Below are positions 7,247-15,486 of a stretch of DNA of 50,285 nt, piece after piece. Each line of letters starts with the position of its first letter. The stretch's first letter is position 1. The DNA is taken from positions 1 through 50,285 of the forward strand of contig JAGIBN010000015.1 in NCBI GenBank assembly GCA_017744315.1, in the 5' to 3' direction. The stretch comes from Porphyrobacter sp. Its GTDB lineage: Bacteria > Pseudomonadota > Alphaproteobacteria > Sphingomonadales > Sphingomonadaceae. The translations under genes and the position numbers were made by a program. Below the pieces are notes generated by a model, which saw only the letters and a program-made list of their open reading frames with translations, made no database searches and was not told where the DNA came from.

Positions 7247-8653
7247 TTACCTCCCTTCGGCAGCGTCGAGCGCGTTCAGTCGTTCCACTTCTTGGCGATA
7301 CGGCTTCCAGCCCATCCACGTGACGACCAGCGCCGCCGGCATGAACACGACATGCAGCAGCATGATCGACCACCGGAGGTCATCGGGCGAGGTGAAGACG
7401 TAGTCGGTGGTGGCGCCGGTGATCACCGGCGACAGGCCCTGACCGATCACCGTGAAGATGAACAAGTACAGCGCCATCACCTGCCCGCGGATCTGGTTGG
7501 GCGTCACGATCAGCATGACCGCGTTGAGCAGTGGTCCGGTCATCCCAAGGCTCAGGAAGCCGACGGCGTGGAAGGCGAGCGACAGCTCCGGCGTCGGCAT
7601 CAGCGGCATCGCGATGGCAAACGGGATGCTGACCGCGCGGGTGTAGAGGATCACGCGGAACGGCCCGTCGACTTTGCCGCGCGACTGGAACCAATCGACC
7701 CACTTGGAGCCGATCCACAGTCCGGCGAGCATGGCGACGAGCGAGACCACTCCGGCCGCCTGGCCGAAGGTCGCGGGCCCCCAGCCGTAAGTCCGCTGAA
7801 AGAACGCCGCCCCCCAGGCCCGGCTGCCCTGGTCGAGCGCGCCAAGCGTGAGGCCAATGAACAGCGGACCGAAGACCGCGAAATGCAGCCACATGTATTT
7901 CACGGCGCCGAGCAGCGGAACCTTCGAGACCTCTGCCCGAAAATTGCGCCGCGGTGGCTCCTTCACCGTCAGGAGCAGCAGCGCCACGAACATTCCGGGC
8001 AGGCCCACGGCCATCATCACTGCCTGCCACGGCCGCAGTTCGCCAACGAACGGAAGCGTCGGGGTACCCATGCTGGCGATCAGCGAGATCATGATCCCGC
8101 CCAGCAGCAACGACAGCCCGCTGCCGGCGGCAGACCCGATCTGCAGTCCGTAAATGCCCTTCGGCAGCCGGTCGCGGGAGAAATAGTCCGAGACGATCGA
8201 ATAGGCCGTCGGACCGTTCACCGACTCCCCTGCCCCAACCACCATGCGGGCGATGAACAGCTGGACGAAGTTGTTGGCCAAGCCGCAGGCAGCCGTCGCC
8301 AGGCTCCAGACGGTGATGCCGATGGCGATGATCTTGGTCCGCGTCCACCGATCGATCATGGGAGAAAGCGGAATGCCGACGATCACGTAGACGAACGCAA
8401 AGGCGGGACCGAGCAGCAGGCTGGCCTGGGTGTCGGTAAGTTTGAAGTCGACGATGATCTGCTGGATCAACAGCCCAAGGATGCCTTGATCTAGCATCGC
8501 AAAGGTCGTCGCCAGCGCCAGGACGCCGACCGCGTACCAGGCTTCCTTCGGAGGCGGATAAGGACCGACGGCCCCTGCCGAGGCAAGGCTCTGAGCCGGC
8601 TCGGTGGCCGGCTCAGTCGGAATATTGGAATCGTTACCGGCTATGCTGCCCAT
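7247..8653 (-). CDS. MFS transporter (Spinster/ACS-like)
   Basis: 468 residues from the ATG at 8653, which follows a GAGAGGATAAGG ribosome site. Longer readings upstream would run into the stop of the TonB receptor gene. The protein has an Ala/Pro-rich 40-residue leader, then 12 predicted helices. The helix 2-3 loop is PLSPMIDRWTRTKII and the helix 4 region holds RMVVGAGESVNGPTAY, typical of the sphingomonad Spinster-like MFS group often found with aromatic catabolic genes. It sits between the TonB receptor and a secreted protein, which suggests inner-membrane uptake of the compound the receptor brings in. Confidence 0.82.
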   Translation of the reverse strand: MGSIAGNDSNIPTEPATEPAQSLASAGAVGPYPPPKEAWYAVGVLALATTFAMLDQGILGLLIQQIIVDFKLTDTQASLLLGPAFAFVYVIVGIPLSPMIDRWTRTKIIAIGITVWSLATAACGLANNFVQLFIARMVVGAGESVNGPTAYSIVSDYFSRDRLPKGIYGLQIGSAAGSGLSLLLGGIMISLIASMGTPTLPFVGELRPWQAVMMAVGLPGMFVALLLLTVKEPPRRNFRAEVSKVPLLGAVKYMWLHFAVFGPLFIGLTLGALDQGSRAWGAAFFQRTYGWGPATFGQAAGVVSLVAMLAGLWIGSKWVDWFQSRGKVDGPFRVILYTRAVSIPFAIAMPLMPTPELSLAFHAVGFLSLGMTGPLLNAVMLIVTPNQIRGQVMALYLFIFTVIGQGLSPVITGATTDYVFTSPDDLRWSIMLLHVVFMPAALVVTWMGWKPYRQEVERLNALDAAEGR

Positions 8654-8674
8654 CGCCTTATCCTCTCTCCCTGG

Positions 8675-8708
8675 CATCGGGGGCGAGACAGGCGCCCCGC
8701 CCCCGATG
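8675..8708 (-). other. Intercistronic hairpin after the TonB receptor gene
   Basis: CATCGGGGGC (8675-8684) pairs perfectly over 10 bp with 8699-8708. It lies in the 64-base gap between the receptor stop and the MFS start and has no U-tract. The likely role is a 3' stabiliser or partial attenuator that lets the receptor message accumulate above the downstream genes. Confidence 0.5.
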
Positions 8709-8717
8709 TGTGCAACG

Positions 8718-11168
8718 TCAGAATTCCTTACGCAGGGTAAGCGACCATTCCCGCGGTCTTCCAACCGTCGCACTGAGGAAGCCGAAGCTTTCTCGCTGAT
8801 CCGTAATCGTTGTCAGGTAGTACTGGTTGAACGCGTTCGTGAGCGCCGCCGACAGCGAGAACCCGAGAGCATCGTTCAGATAAGTCAGACGCAGGTTTAC
8901 CAGCGTGTAGGACGGCTGGATCGAGGATACCGCCAGCACGTTGTTCGAATGCGCGATGTCCGAACGGTAGCTCACGTCCAGACGCGGGGTCAGGTACTGG
9001 TCGGTCCCGATCGGAGCCTCGTACTGCACAGCACCTGACAGGTTCCACTTCGGCACCCGCGTCTGCGGACTGTCGAGGGTCAACCCCTGCGTGGAGGCCA
9101 GCAGTTCCTTGTACTGGAAGTCGGTGTAGCCGACGTTGCCCGAGACCATCAGGCCGGCCGTCGGACGCGCCACGGCCTCGACTTCGAAGCCCTTGATCTC
9201 CGCGTTGCCAACGTTGTCGTTGCAGAAGATGGCGCAGGCCCCGTTCCGCACGGTCGGATCGCGGAGCGTACCGACAAGCCGGTCGAACTTGGTGAAGAAG
9301 CCCGCGGCATTCAGGCGCAGCGTATTGCCGAGAAGGTTGCTCTTGAAGCCGACTTCGTAAGCCGTGACGTCTTCCGGCTCGAGCGCAAAGATACCCGAAG
9401 CGCCGAATGGACGCGCGTTGAACGCCGAGGCCGTGAAGCCGGTGGCGTAGGACGCATAGACGTTGGCGTTGTCCGAGACCTCATAGGCAATCGAGAAGCG
9501 TGGGTTGAAGCGATCGTCGTGGTTCTTGCCGGTCTCGACGAAGTTGAGGAACGACAGCCCCGACGGCGAATAGTCGCGATCGAAGGTGTAGGTCTTCTTC
9601 TCGTTCGAATAGCGCAGACCCGCCGACAGCGTCAGACGCTCGATCGGACGGACATCGACAGCACCGAACAGCGCCCAGCTGTTGAGCGTTGCGGTATCGT
9701 CGCTGTAGAAGTCGAGCGCCGAGGGAATGAAGCCCTCGGTCTGGACGCGCGCCGGATTGAGCGTCCTGGTGTCGAGATAGTAGGCGCCCAGCGTGTACTG
9801 GAGGACATCATCCAGGGCCGAGCCGAGCAGGCGCAGTTCCTGGCTAAACTGCCGGTGGTCCAGGGCGTTGCGAACTTCTTCGGTCGGAACCGCAAGCAAG
9901 CTCTGACCGAAATCGCCATGGTATCCGCGATAGGCCGTGATCGAGGTCAGGTGCAGCAGGTCCGACAAGTCCGCTTCGACAGTCAGCGACCCGCCGTAAG
10001 CTTCCATCTGGCCTTCGGGCGGATTGTAGAAGCCGGTCCGTTCGTTGCCGTAGCGGGCGAATGTCGTGAAACCGTCAGGCGATTCCAGCGAAGCGATGAC
10101 GGCCTGCAGCTTGTCCGGCGTGGAGACATCGAACCCGTAATAGCTGGTGCCGATGCCGCGCAGCCACGTGGCGATACCGTTGGTATCAACGCCGGCCGGC
10201 GGAATGGACCCGCCGCCGATAATCCCGGTCTCGGGATTCACGCGGGAGCTCTGAACATCGAGGATCACCTCGGCCGAGCTCTCGGCGTTTTCGTGCGTGT
10301 AGTCTCCGGACAGGTAGACCTGCACCGCATCGGTCGGCGCCCAGCCCAGCGTGCCGCGGAATGCGTAGCTGTCGCCGCCGCCCAAGGTGCCTAGTTGGCA
10401 GGAATCGCCATTGACCGGGCCTTGGCCTACTCCGCCGACCCGCTCGTTACCGAACTGCGGAAATTCGCACTTGTAGTCGAGCCGCTTGACGTAGCCTTCC
10501 TGGCCCTTGGCGCTGCCGACGATACGGAAGCCGAGGTCGTCGGTGATGCCAAGGTCATAGGCGCCGCGCAGCTGATAGCGGTTGCGGCTGCCTCCGGTCA
10601 TCTCGACATAGCCGCTGTTGTCGCCCTTGGGCTTCTTCGAGATCAGGCGCAGCGCGCCGCCGACCGAGTTGCGGCCGAACAGCGTTCCCTGCGGACCGCG
10701 CAAGATTTCGACCCGCTCGATATCGAGCACGTCGAATACCGAACCGAACGTCGTCGCGTAATAGACGTCGTCGACATAGAAGCCGACGCGCGGCTCAAAG
10801 GCGGTCAAGAAGTCGACCTGGCCGAGGCCGCGGATGAACGCCTGGTTGGTCTGTGCGCCAAACCCCGAAGCACCGCTGGTCATTTCGACGTTCGGCACCG
10901 AGTTGGCGACGTCGAGGATGGTCTTGACGCTGCGCTGTTCGAGTTCTTCGCTGGTGACCGCGGTGATGGAGATCGGCACGTCCTGCAGCGCCTGTTCACG
11001 GAACTGGGCCGTGACGATGATCTCGGGATTTTCAGCCTCGCGGCCCGGCGCTTCGTCCTGGGCCATTGCAGCCGTCGGTGCCAATAGCGCCGCGGCAAGC
11101 GCCAGCCCGCTACCGCGGGCAGTAAGGCCAGGCGCAAGCCGCCGACCCGCATTCAATACGGTCTTCAT
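8718..11168 (-). CDS. TonB-dependent outer-membrane receptor
   Basis: 816 residues from the ATG at 11168; the ATG at 11174 is too close to the GGGGAGG ribosome site. The signal peptide ends at AMAQ. The TonB-box region is EIIVTAQFREQALQDVPISI, followed by the plug domain (about 60-170) with the IERVEILRGPQGTLFGRNSVGG signature, then the 22-strand barrel ending in a terminal Phe (SLTLRKEF). This receptor subfamily is abundant in sphingomonads and is often near aromatic or terpenoid degradation genes rather than siderophore genes. It is the third gene of a minus-strand operon starting with two GSTs. The ligand is presumably the substrate of the island. Confidence 0.92.
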   Translation of the reverse strand: MKTVLNAGRRLAPGLTARGSGLALAAALLAPTAAMAQDEAPGREAENPEIIVTAQFREQALQDVPISITAVTSEELEQRSVKTILDVANSVPNVEMTSGASGFGAQTNQAFIRGLGQVDFLTAFEPRVGFYVDDVYYATTFGSVFDVLDIERVEILRGPQGTLFGRNSVGGALRLISKKPKGDNSGYVEMTGGSRNRYQLRGAYDLGITDDLGFRIVGSAKGQEGYVKRLDYKCEFPQFGNERVGGVGQGPVNGDSCQLGTLGGGDSYAFRGTLGWAPTDAVQVYLSGDYTHENAESSAEVILDVQSSRVNPETGIIGGGSIPPAGVDTNGIATWLRGIGTSYYGFDVSTPDKLQAVIASLESPDGFTTFARYGNERTGFYNPPEGQMEAYGGSLTVEADLSDLLHLTSITAYRGYHGDFGQSLLAVPTEEVRNALDHRQFSQELRLLGSALDDVLQYTLGAYYLDTRTLNPARVQTEGFIPSALDFYSDDTATLNSWALFGAVDVRPIERLTLSAGLRYSNEKKTYTFDRDYSPSGLSFLNFVETGKNHDDRFNPRFSIAYEVSDNANVYASYATGFTASAFNARPFGASGIFALEPEDVTAYEVGFKSNLLGNTLRLNAAGFFTKFDRLVGTLRDPTVRNGACAIFCNDNVGNAEIKGFEVEAVARPTAGLMVSGNVGYTDFQYKELLASTQGLTLDSPQTRVPKWNLSGAVQYEAPIGTDQYLTPRLDVSYRSDIAHSNNVLAVSSIQPSYTLVNLRLTYLNDALGFSLSAALTNAFNQYYLTTITDQRESFGFLSATVGRPREWSLTLRKEF

Positions 11169-11240
11169 GTGCATTCCTCCCCATTCTCTCTCCGGACACC
11201 GGTTCAGCCGATGCTCCGCCAATGAATTGTCAGTAGTTCA

Positions 11241-11960
11241 TCACCCCCAGCGTCCCCGCTCGGGGCCCATCGTTGCAGCGATCTGAGCTTGGTTTCCCAC
11301 CGCGCGCACGGCCGGACGTTCGGCGATCCGGTCCAGCCAGCCCTCCACGTCGCCCGGCACCTCGATGTCGAGAGCAGCGAATTGCGTCAGGTGCGGATAG
11401 GCCGCGATATCTGCGAGCGTGTAGTCCGCACCGGCCAGCCAATTCCCGTCGGCAAGGTCCTCGGCCAGACGACTGGCGGCCTTGGCCAGCGCCGCACGGG
11501 CAGTCTCCACGGCTTCCTCTGAAAAGCCGTCCAAAGCGCTTCGCCAGAGCGTCTCACGCTCGGGCGGCAGTCGTGTCAGGCCCTTTCGGATCTCGTCATT
11601 CACGCGCGTGCCGAAGCGAGCCCAGCGAGCGATGGCGAGGTTGGGAGCGATATGCGTTTCCACATACTTGCCCCATTTCTGGACCGCGTAGCGGTCTCGC
11701 GCATCGGCACCTCCCAGCGGCACGCCGAGATAGCGTTCGTCTAGATAAAGCAGGATCAGGAAGGTCTCGGTCAGGGGCTGCCCATCAGCGACGAGCACCG
11801 GCACCTGTCCCGCCGGATTGAGCGAACGGAACGCCTCGCCGTGCTGCTCGAAGCTCGCGATGTCGAGCCGATGCGAGACGTACTCGATCCCCTTCTCAGC
11901 AAGCGTGATAAGCACCGAGGCCGAGTGCCCTGCGGGTCCGCCGTGATAGAGTTCTAGCAT
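11241..11960 (-). CDS. Glutathione S-transferase
   Basis: 239 residues from the ATG at 11960. The thioredoxin-like domain has NPAGQVPVLVADG (48-60) and TET (64-66) in the glutathione site. The helical domain carries NWLAGADYTLADIAAYPHL, the N-capping box of GSTs. Its start codon overlaps the stop of the upstream GST gene (ATGCTAG, 7 bases), showing translational coupling. It lacks the strong LigF signature of the 216-935 product and resembles general or Nu-type bacterial GSTs. It could serve as the glutathione-removing partner, as LigG does in lignin ether breakdown, but this is conjecture from context. Confidence 0.82.
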   Translation of the reverse strand: MLELYHGGPAGHSASVLITLAEKGIEYVSHRLDIASFEQHGEAFRSLNPAGQVPVLVADGQPLTETFLILLYLDERYLGVPLGGADARDRYAVQKWGKYVETHIAPNLAIARWARFGTRVNDEIRKGLTRLPPERETLWRSALDGFSEEAVETARAALAKAASRLAEDLADGNWLAGADYTLADIAAYPHLTQFAALDIEVPGDVEGWLDRIAERPAVRAVGNQAQIAATMGPERGRWG

Positions 11961-12739
11961 CCCGCCGCGACCTCCCCGACATCGAGAAGCCGGCGAACTT
12001 CCGCTGCGCGCTGCGTGATGAAGCCTCGCCCAGTTGCGAACCCGCGCTGCAATCCTTCGCGCGCATGGCACCGACGCAGCCATGCCATCAGGTTCGGTCG
12101 ACGGCGGTCGTTGACCTCCTCCGGGTAGGACTGTGGAAGGTGATAGAAGGTCGCCATCACATTGATATCGGCAAGCGAAAACGCATCTCCCGCCAGGAAC
12201 TGGGTTTCCCCGAGCAGGCCTTCGAACGCGGCAAAGCTCTGGGCGATGCGACGCGCCGATTCATCCAGGTCGGCCTGCGGGGTCTTGCCGAACATCAGCT
12301 TTTCCCAGGCCGCCCGGCGCTCGGGCAGAGGTATCTTGTCGAGCTCGCGCTGCTTTTCCTCTGGATCCATTGCCGCGTAGCGCGGTGCGGCCAGGCGGTT
12401 GGACGCAAGCATCGCCAGCGAGGGGGCCACGACGTTGTCCATGTACCGCATCACCTGGCGCATCCGCCAACGCGCGGACGGACTGTCGGGGCGCAGGGCA
12501 GGCCCTTCGAAGGCGTCGTCGATATACTCCATGATCGGGGTCGATTCCGTCATTACGAAGCCATCGTGAACGACTGCCGGGATCGTGCCGTCAGGGTTGA
12601 TCGCGAGGAACTCGGGCGAGAACTGCTCCAGCTTGCCCATGTCTATATAGTGGTGCGTGAAGGGCACGCCCTTCTCATGCAGGCACAGAAGCGGCTTGCC
12701 CGAGTTGGCGTTCGGCTCCCACGTGTAGACCTGCAGCAT
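11954..12739 (-). CDS. LigF-like glutathione S-transferase, second copy
   Basis: 261 residues from the ATG at 12739, which follows GGGGGAG; an upstream TTG at 12751 is a poorer start. Motifs: EPNANSGKPLLCL (8-20), EST (65-67), and RMRQVMRYMDNVVAPSLAM in the position where LigF has its AEMRV-TKYVDEYF helix. It is thus a more distant LigF-type protein than the 216-935 product. It is the first gene of the six-gene minus-strand operon, with a MarR-type operator 55 bases upstream. Two LigF-type enzymes of one regulon could act on opposite beta enantiomers, as LigE and LigF do; unproven. Confidence 0.8.
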   Translation of the reverse strand: MLQVYTWEPNANSGKPLLCLHEKGVPFTHHYIDMGKLEQFSPEFLAINPDGTIPAVVHDGFVMTESTPIMEYIDDAFEGPALRPDSPSARWRMRQVMRYMDNVVAPSLAMLASNRLAAPRYAAMDPEEKQRELDKIPLPERRAAWEKLMFGKTPQADLDESARRIAQSFAAFEGLLGETQFLAGDAFSLADINVMATFYHLPQSYPEEVNDRRRPNLMAWLRRCHAREGLQRGFATGRGFITQRAAEVRRLLDVGEVAAGC

Positions 12740-12793
12740 TGGCTCCCCCAAACCGCACTCTTTTGCAGAGTATAAGGAAGCCTAGGGACCTAT

Positions 12794-12808
12794 TTTGATA
12801 TGGTCAAT
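12794..12808. promoter_or_regulatory. MarR-type operator, copy d
   Basis: TTTGAT-ATG-GTCAAT is a dyad with two mismatches to the perfect sites, 55 bases upstream of the first GST gene of the long operon. A second half site, GTCAAAAAGGT, begins at 12825 and matches the extended right half seen elsewhere exactly. Two adjacent sites may allow cooperative binding. Confidence 0.55.
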
Positions 12809-12867
12809 AAGCTAATGTTGCAAAGTCAAAAAGGTGAGATTGACGACAACCAAGCCGGAATAAGGGC

Positions 12868-13674
12868 CTAATTGTACTCAGTTTCGCCCTCCTGGTTGAC
12901 CGGGTTACGGTCGTTTTCCGAGCATTGGAATTCGTAAAGCTTGCCATAGCGGTCGCGGCGGTAGCGGGCGGTCACTTCGAAGGGTTCGGCGAGCGCCTCG
13001 GGGTCTTCCATCCGCATGTGATTGACAAGCACGTTCGGGTCGGCCGGATCAAGCTGGATCCGCTCGGTCAGGACGAACTGGTCGGAGTGCGGCCAGCCGG
13101 TGTCGATCTCGAGCTCGTCGGAGATGCCGCGGGTCTCGACCACCAGCGTATCGCCTTCCCAGCGGCCGATGGAATCGCCCATGAAGCTTGGGTCGGGATC
13201 CTCCTCGTGCGCGCGGCCGTCGGTCCAGATCGTGCGGCTCTGCATCCAGGCTTCCTGGTTCACGGTCACCCGGCCCGGAGCGAAGATGAACTCGTAGGGG
13301 TACTGCGCCAGGCGCATGATCCGCGGCATGCCCGGCGGGCTGCAGTTGGAGCGGTTGCGCCGGACCACGCCGTCTCGCGAGCGAGCGTCGGCGACCCATT
13401 GCTCGCGGCGGGCGAGGTACTCGCCCTTGAGCTTGGGCTCGGCCGGTGTGGTGCCGGGGGCCGGCGGGCCGCCCATCACGAACCAGATCCCGCCCCAGTC
13501 GGGCAGCGCATCGAGCTGCGCATAGTGCCCCTTGGGGTTGGCCGCGCCCTGGCCTTCTGCGACGCCTTCGGGCGGCGGCGACTGGGTCGCCGCGCCGAGC
13601 TGGGCAGCGGCCGGAGCGGCAAGGCAAAGCGCGGCGCCCAGGACAGCGCGGGCAACGCCCGTGAGGAGCCGCAT
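12868..13674 (-). CDS. Exported protein of unknown function with a GDSIGRWEGDTLVVET motif
   Basis: 268 residues from an ATG at 13674 that overlaps the preceding TGA by one base. The signal peptide ends near AAAAQ. The mature protein contains GGIWFVMGG, NCSPPGMPRIM, RTIWTDGRAHEEDPDPSFMG and GDSIGRWEGDTLVVETRG. The last motif recurs almost unchanged in the product of 14454-15365, first gene of this operon, so the two are related. Proteins of this type are common in Proteobacteria and Acidobacteria and have no known activity. The conserved Trp, Asp and Gly pattern suggests a beta-rich fold. Confidence 0.72.
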   Translation of the reverse strand: MRLLTGVARAVLGAALCLAAPAAAQLGAATQSPPPEGVAEGQGAANPKGHYAQLDALPDWGGIWFVMGGPPAPGTTPAEPKLKGEYLARREQWVADARSRDGVVRRNRSNCSPPGMPRIMRLAQYPYEFIFAPGRVTVNQEAWMQSRTIWTDGRAHEEDPDPSFMGDSIGRWEGDTLVVETRGISDELEIDTGWPHSDQFVLTERIQLDPADPNVLVNHMRMEDPEALAEPFEVTARYRRDRYGKLYEFQCSENDRNPVNQEGETEYN

Positions 13675-14048
13675 CAGCTCACCGTGCCCAAAGTCGAGCC
13701 ATCGGGCAGCCTGACCCCGGCGTAGCTGCCGCCGCGGTCGCCGCTGCGCAGCGGGTGGACCCAGATCTTGACCTTGTCGCCGGGCTTGAGCGAGGTGCGC
13801 TTCCAGCCTTCCTGCGTGAGGTTGTTGGGGCTGGTCATCTCGATCGCCCAGCGCTCGGTGCCGGTCTTGGTGGTGATGTCGGCCTCGATGAAGGCGTGCG
13901 GGTTCTGCCACTTGAAGCGCACGACCGAGGCGTCGAGCACCACGGTCTTTTGCATGTCGAACATCGCATAGCTGTGATGCGCGGCGGCGGGGATTGCGAG
14001 CGGCGCCAGCAGCAGCGCCGAAAGCGTGATTAGGCGTTGGCGGTTCAT
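13674..14048 (-). CDS. DUF6152 family exported protein
   Basis: 124 residues from the ATG at 14048; an in-frame ATG at 14063 would lie within the upstream stop region. The signal peptide ends at AAA before HHSYAMFD. The DUF6152 pattern follows: HHS-AMFD, F-W-NPHAFIE, W-IEMTSPNNL, GWKR-SLKPGDKV. The His pair at the mature N-terminus invites metal binding but this is untested. It is a close paralogue of its upstream neighbour. Small periplasmic protein of unknown function. Confidence 0.78.
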   Translation of the reverse strand: MNRQRLITLSALLLAPLAIPAAAHHSYAMFDMQKTVVLDASVVRFKWQNPHAFIEADITTKTGTERWAIEMTSPNNLTQEGWKRTSLKPGDKVKIWVHPLRSGDRGGSYAGVRLPDGSTLGTVS

Positions 14049-14059
14049 GATCCTCTCCC

Positions 14060-14464
14060 TCACAGCCGCGGGACGTTGACCGGGGTGCCGTTCTTCGGAA
14101 TCCCCGAATCGAGTACTTTGCCATTGGCGAGCTTGACGTCGAGGAACAGGCCCCCGTGCTTGCCGTCGCGCAGCGGGTTCATCCGCAGCGAGACCTTGTC
14201 GCCCGGCTTCAAGGCGGTGCGCGTCCAGCCCTGGCGCTTGAGGTTGTTCGGGCTGTTGAGCTCGATGCTCCAGTGTACGAGCTTGCCGTCACCCGGCACG
14301 TCGATCTCGATGAAGGCGTGCGGGTTGGTCCACTGGAACTCGGTCACCGTGCCCTCGAGCGTCATGATCTTGCGCTGGTCGAACATGGCGAAGCTGTGAT
14401 GCGCCAGCGCCGGCGTGGCGATCAGCGCCGCGGCCGCAAAAGCCATTGCCGCCTTACTTGTCAT
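14060..14464 (-). CDS. DUF6152 family exported protein, second copy
   Basis: 134 residues. The signal peptide ends at ALA before HHSFAMFD, giving a mature N-terminus starting with two histidines. EFQWTNPHAFIEIDV, HWSIELNSPNNL and TRTALKPGDKV match the family. It overlaps the 3' end of the upstream gene by 11 bases. Tandem duplication of the gene is evident from the shared motif order with the product at 13674-14048. Function unknown. Confidence 0.78.
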   Translation of the reverse strand: MTSKAAMAFAAAALIATPALAHHSFAMFDQRKIMTLEGTVTEFQWTNPHAFIEIDVPGDGKLVHWSIELNSPNNLKRQGWTRTALKPGDKVSLRMNPLRDGKHGGLFLDVKLANGKVLDSGIPKNGTPVNVPRL

Positions 14465-15365
14465 TGGAAACTCCCTCGACTTCGCTGTGGCCCCGTTCCT
14501 CGGCGGTCTCGCTGCCGAGGTTGGTGCCGGGCAAGTTGGCGTTGTACTGCAGGATGCAGTTGGCCTCGTTGATGTCGGTATGGTCGGCGCGGTTGAAGCG
14601 CTTGGTCGAGTGCCACTCGCCCTGCCACATCTGCGGATCGATCAGGGTGTAGGCGACTTCCATCACCTTGCCGCCCTCGACCAGCCGGATCCGCTCGATC
14701 AACTCGAACTGGTCGGAGATCGGGATGCCGAGGTCGATGTAGTGGTTGTCGGTCTCGAAGTAGGTGGTGTGGACCACCAGCGTGTCGCCTTCCCAGCGGC
14801 CGATCGACTCGCCGTTGTAGCTCGGCACCACGAGGTCCGGATCGCTGTGCTCGCGTCCGTCGAGGTAGATCGTGCGGACCGAGTTGTTGAACCCGCTGAT
14901 CACGTAGATCGCGGTCGGCAGCTGGATGAACGCGTGCGGCCACACCCGCGTCATCAGCATCGGCATGCCGGGCGGATAGCACTGGCCGATGGCGTCGCGA
15001 TAAGTCGTGCCGCGAGCCTGGGCCTTGGGCGCCTCGATCAGCGCCTCGACCCCCTCGGGCCCGAACTTGGGGTAGGGCGGGCCGAACATGTAGTCGGCAA
15101 AGCCCTTCGACAGGTCGATGAACCAGGTTCCGGTCACATCGAACGGCGCCGCGGGCCGCGCCTTGTTGAGGTTCTCCGGCGCCAACGCCCCCAGATAACC
15201 GGGGTGCTTGGGCACCATCTGCTCGAGACGATCCGCCGGAATCGGCGTCAGCGGGCGGACCACTTCGGGTTGTTGTAACTCACCCGACTCTTGCGCGCCG
15301 GCCGTAGCCGGAATCAGCGCAAGGCCGATCGACGCCATGACTCCCCAGGCAGAACTTCGCCGCAC
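14454..15365 (-). CDS. Exported protein of unknown function with a GESIGRWEGDTLVVHT motif
   Basis: 303 residues. The signal peptide ends near AGAQE. Motifs in the mature part: GTWFIDLSKGFADYMFGP, QCYPPGMPMLM, RTIYLDGREHSDPD, GESIGRWEGDTLVVHTTYF and ERIRLVEGGKVMEV. It is the first gene of a four-gene operon of exported proteins, preceded by a MarR-type half operator. It is related to the last gene of the operon (12868-13674), so the operon is a nested arrangement: two RWEGDTLVV proteins flanking two DUF6152 proteins. No activity known. Confidence 0.72.
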   Translation of the reverse strand: MRRSSAWGVMASIGLALIPATAGAQESGELQQPEVVRPLTPIPADRLEQMVPKHPGYLGALAPENLNKARPAAPFDVTGTWFIDLSKGFADYMFGPPYPKFGPEGVEALIEAPKAQARGTTYRDAIGQCYPPGMPMLMTRVWPHAFIQLPTAIYVISGFNNSVRTIYLDGREHSDPDLVVPSYNGESIGRWEGDTLVVHTTYFETDNHYIDLGIPISDQFELIERIRLVEGGKVMEVAYTLIDPQMWQGEWHSTKRFNRADHTDINEANCILQYNANLPGTNLGSETAEERGHSEVEGVSNDK

Positions 15366-15426
15366 CCGTTTACCTCCCCATGAGCCGCTTTTTGCGGCCG
15401 ATTTTTCAATATCATTGCCCTGTCTT

Positions 15427-15441
15427 TTTGACTTTGACCAG
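15427..15441. promoter_or_regulatory. MarR-type operator, copy e (one good half)
   Basis: Read on the minus strand, toward the four-gene operon, a partly matching left half CTGGTC is followed by AAA and then a perfect extended right half GTCAAAAAGAC. It lies about 62 bases upstream of the start at 15365. Only one half matches the consensus, so its use as an operator is less certain than for copies a-c. Confidence 0.45.
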
Positions 15442-15466
15442 CACCAGACTTGTCATTGGCCCGTTG

Positions 15467-15476
15467 TGCACTGCAA
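15467..15476. promoter_or_regulatory. TGCACTGCAA motif upstream of nasT
   Basis: TGCACTGCAA ends 10 bases before the nasT start codon. The same ten bases are found before both nitrate leaders, at 17283-17292 and 21952-21961. TGCA-C-TGCA is a short dyad and so may bind a dimeric regulator. Identity of the factor is unknown. Confidence 0.4.
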
Positions 15477-15486
15477 TAGGGCGGCG

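Noticed and set aside
12868..14124. A 418-codon reading that would extend the RWEGDTLVV protein upstream through the DUF6152 gene
   Set aside because: The first 150 codons are out-of-frame DUF6152 sequence; a signal peptide begins at the internal ATG at 13674.
15450..15480. Possible sigma-54 (-24/-12) promoter before nasT
   Set aside because: No GG-N10-GC spacing could be found; the nearest GG and GC pairs are 8 bases apart. The same test fails at the other two nas motifs.
15208..15486. In-frame extension of nasT by about 93 codons upstream
   Set aside because: It crosses the exported-protein gene on the other strand and two regulatory motifs, and has no similarity to receiver domains.
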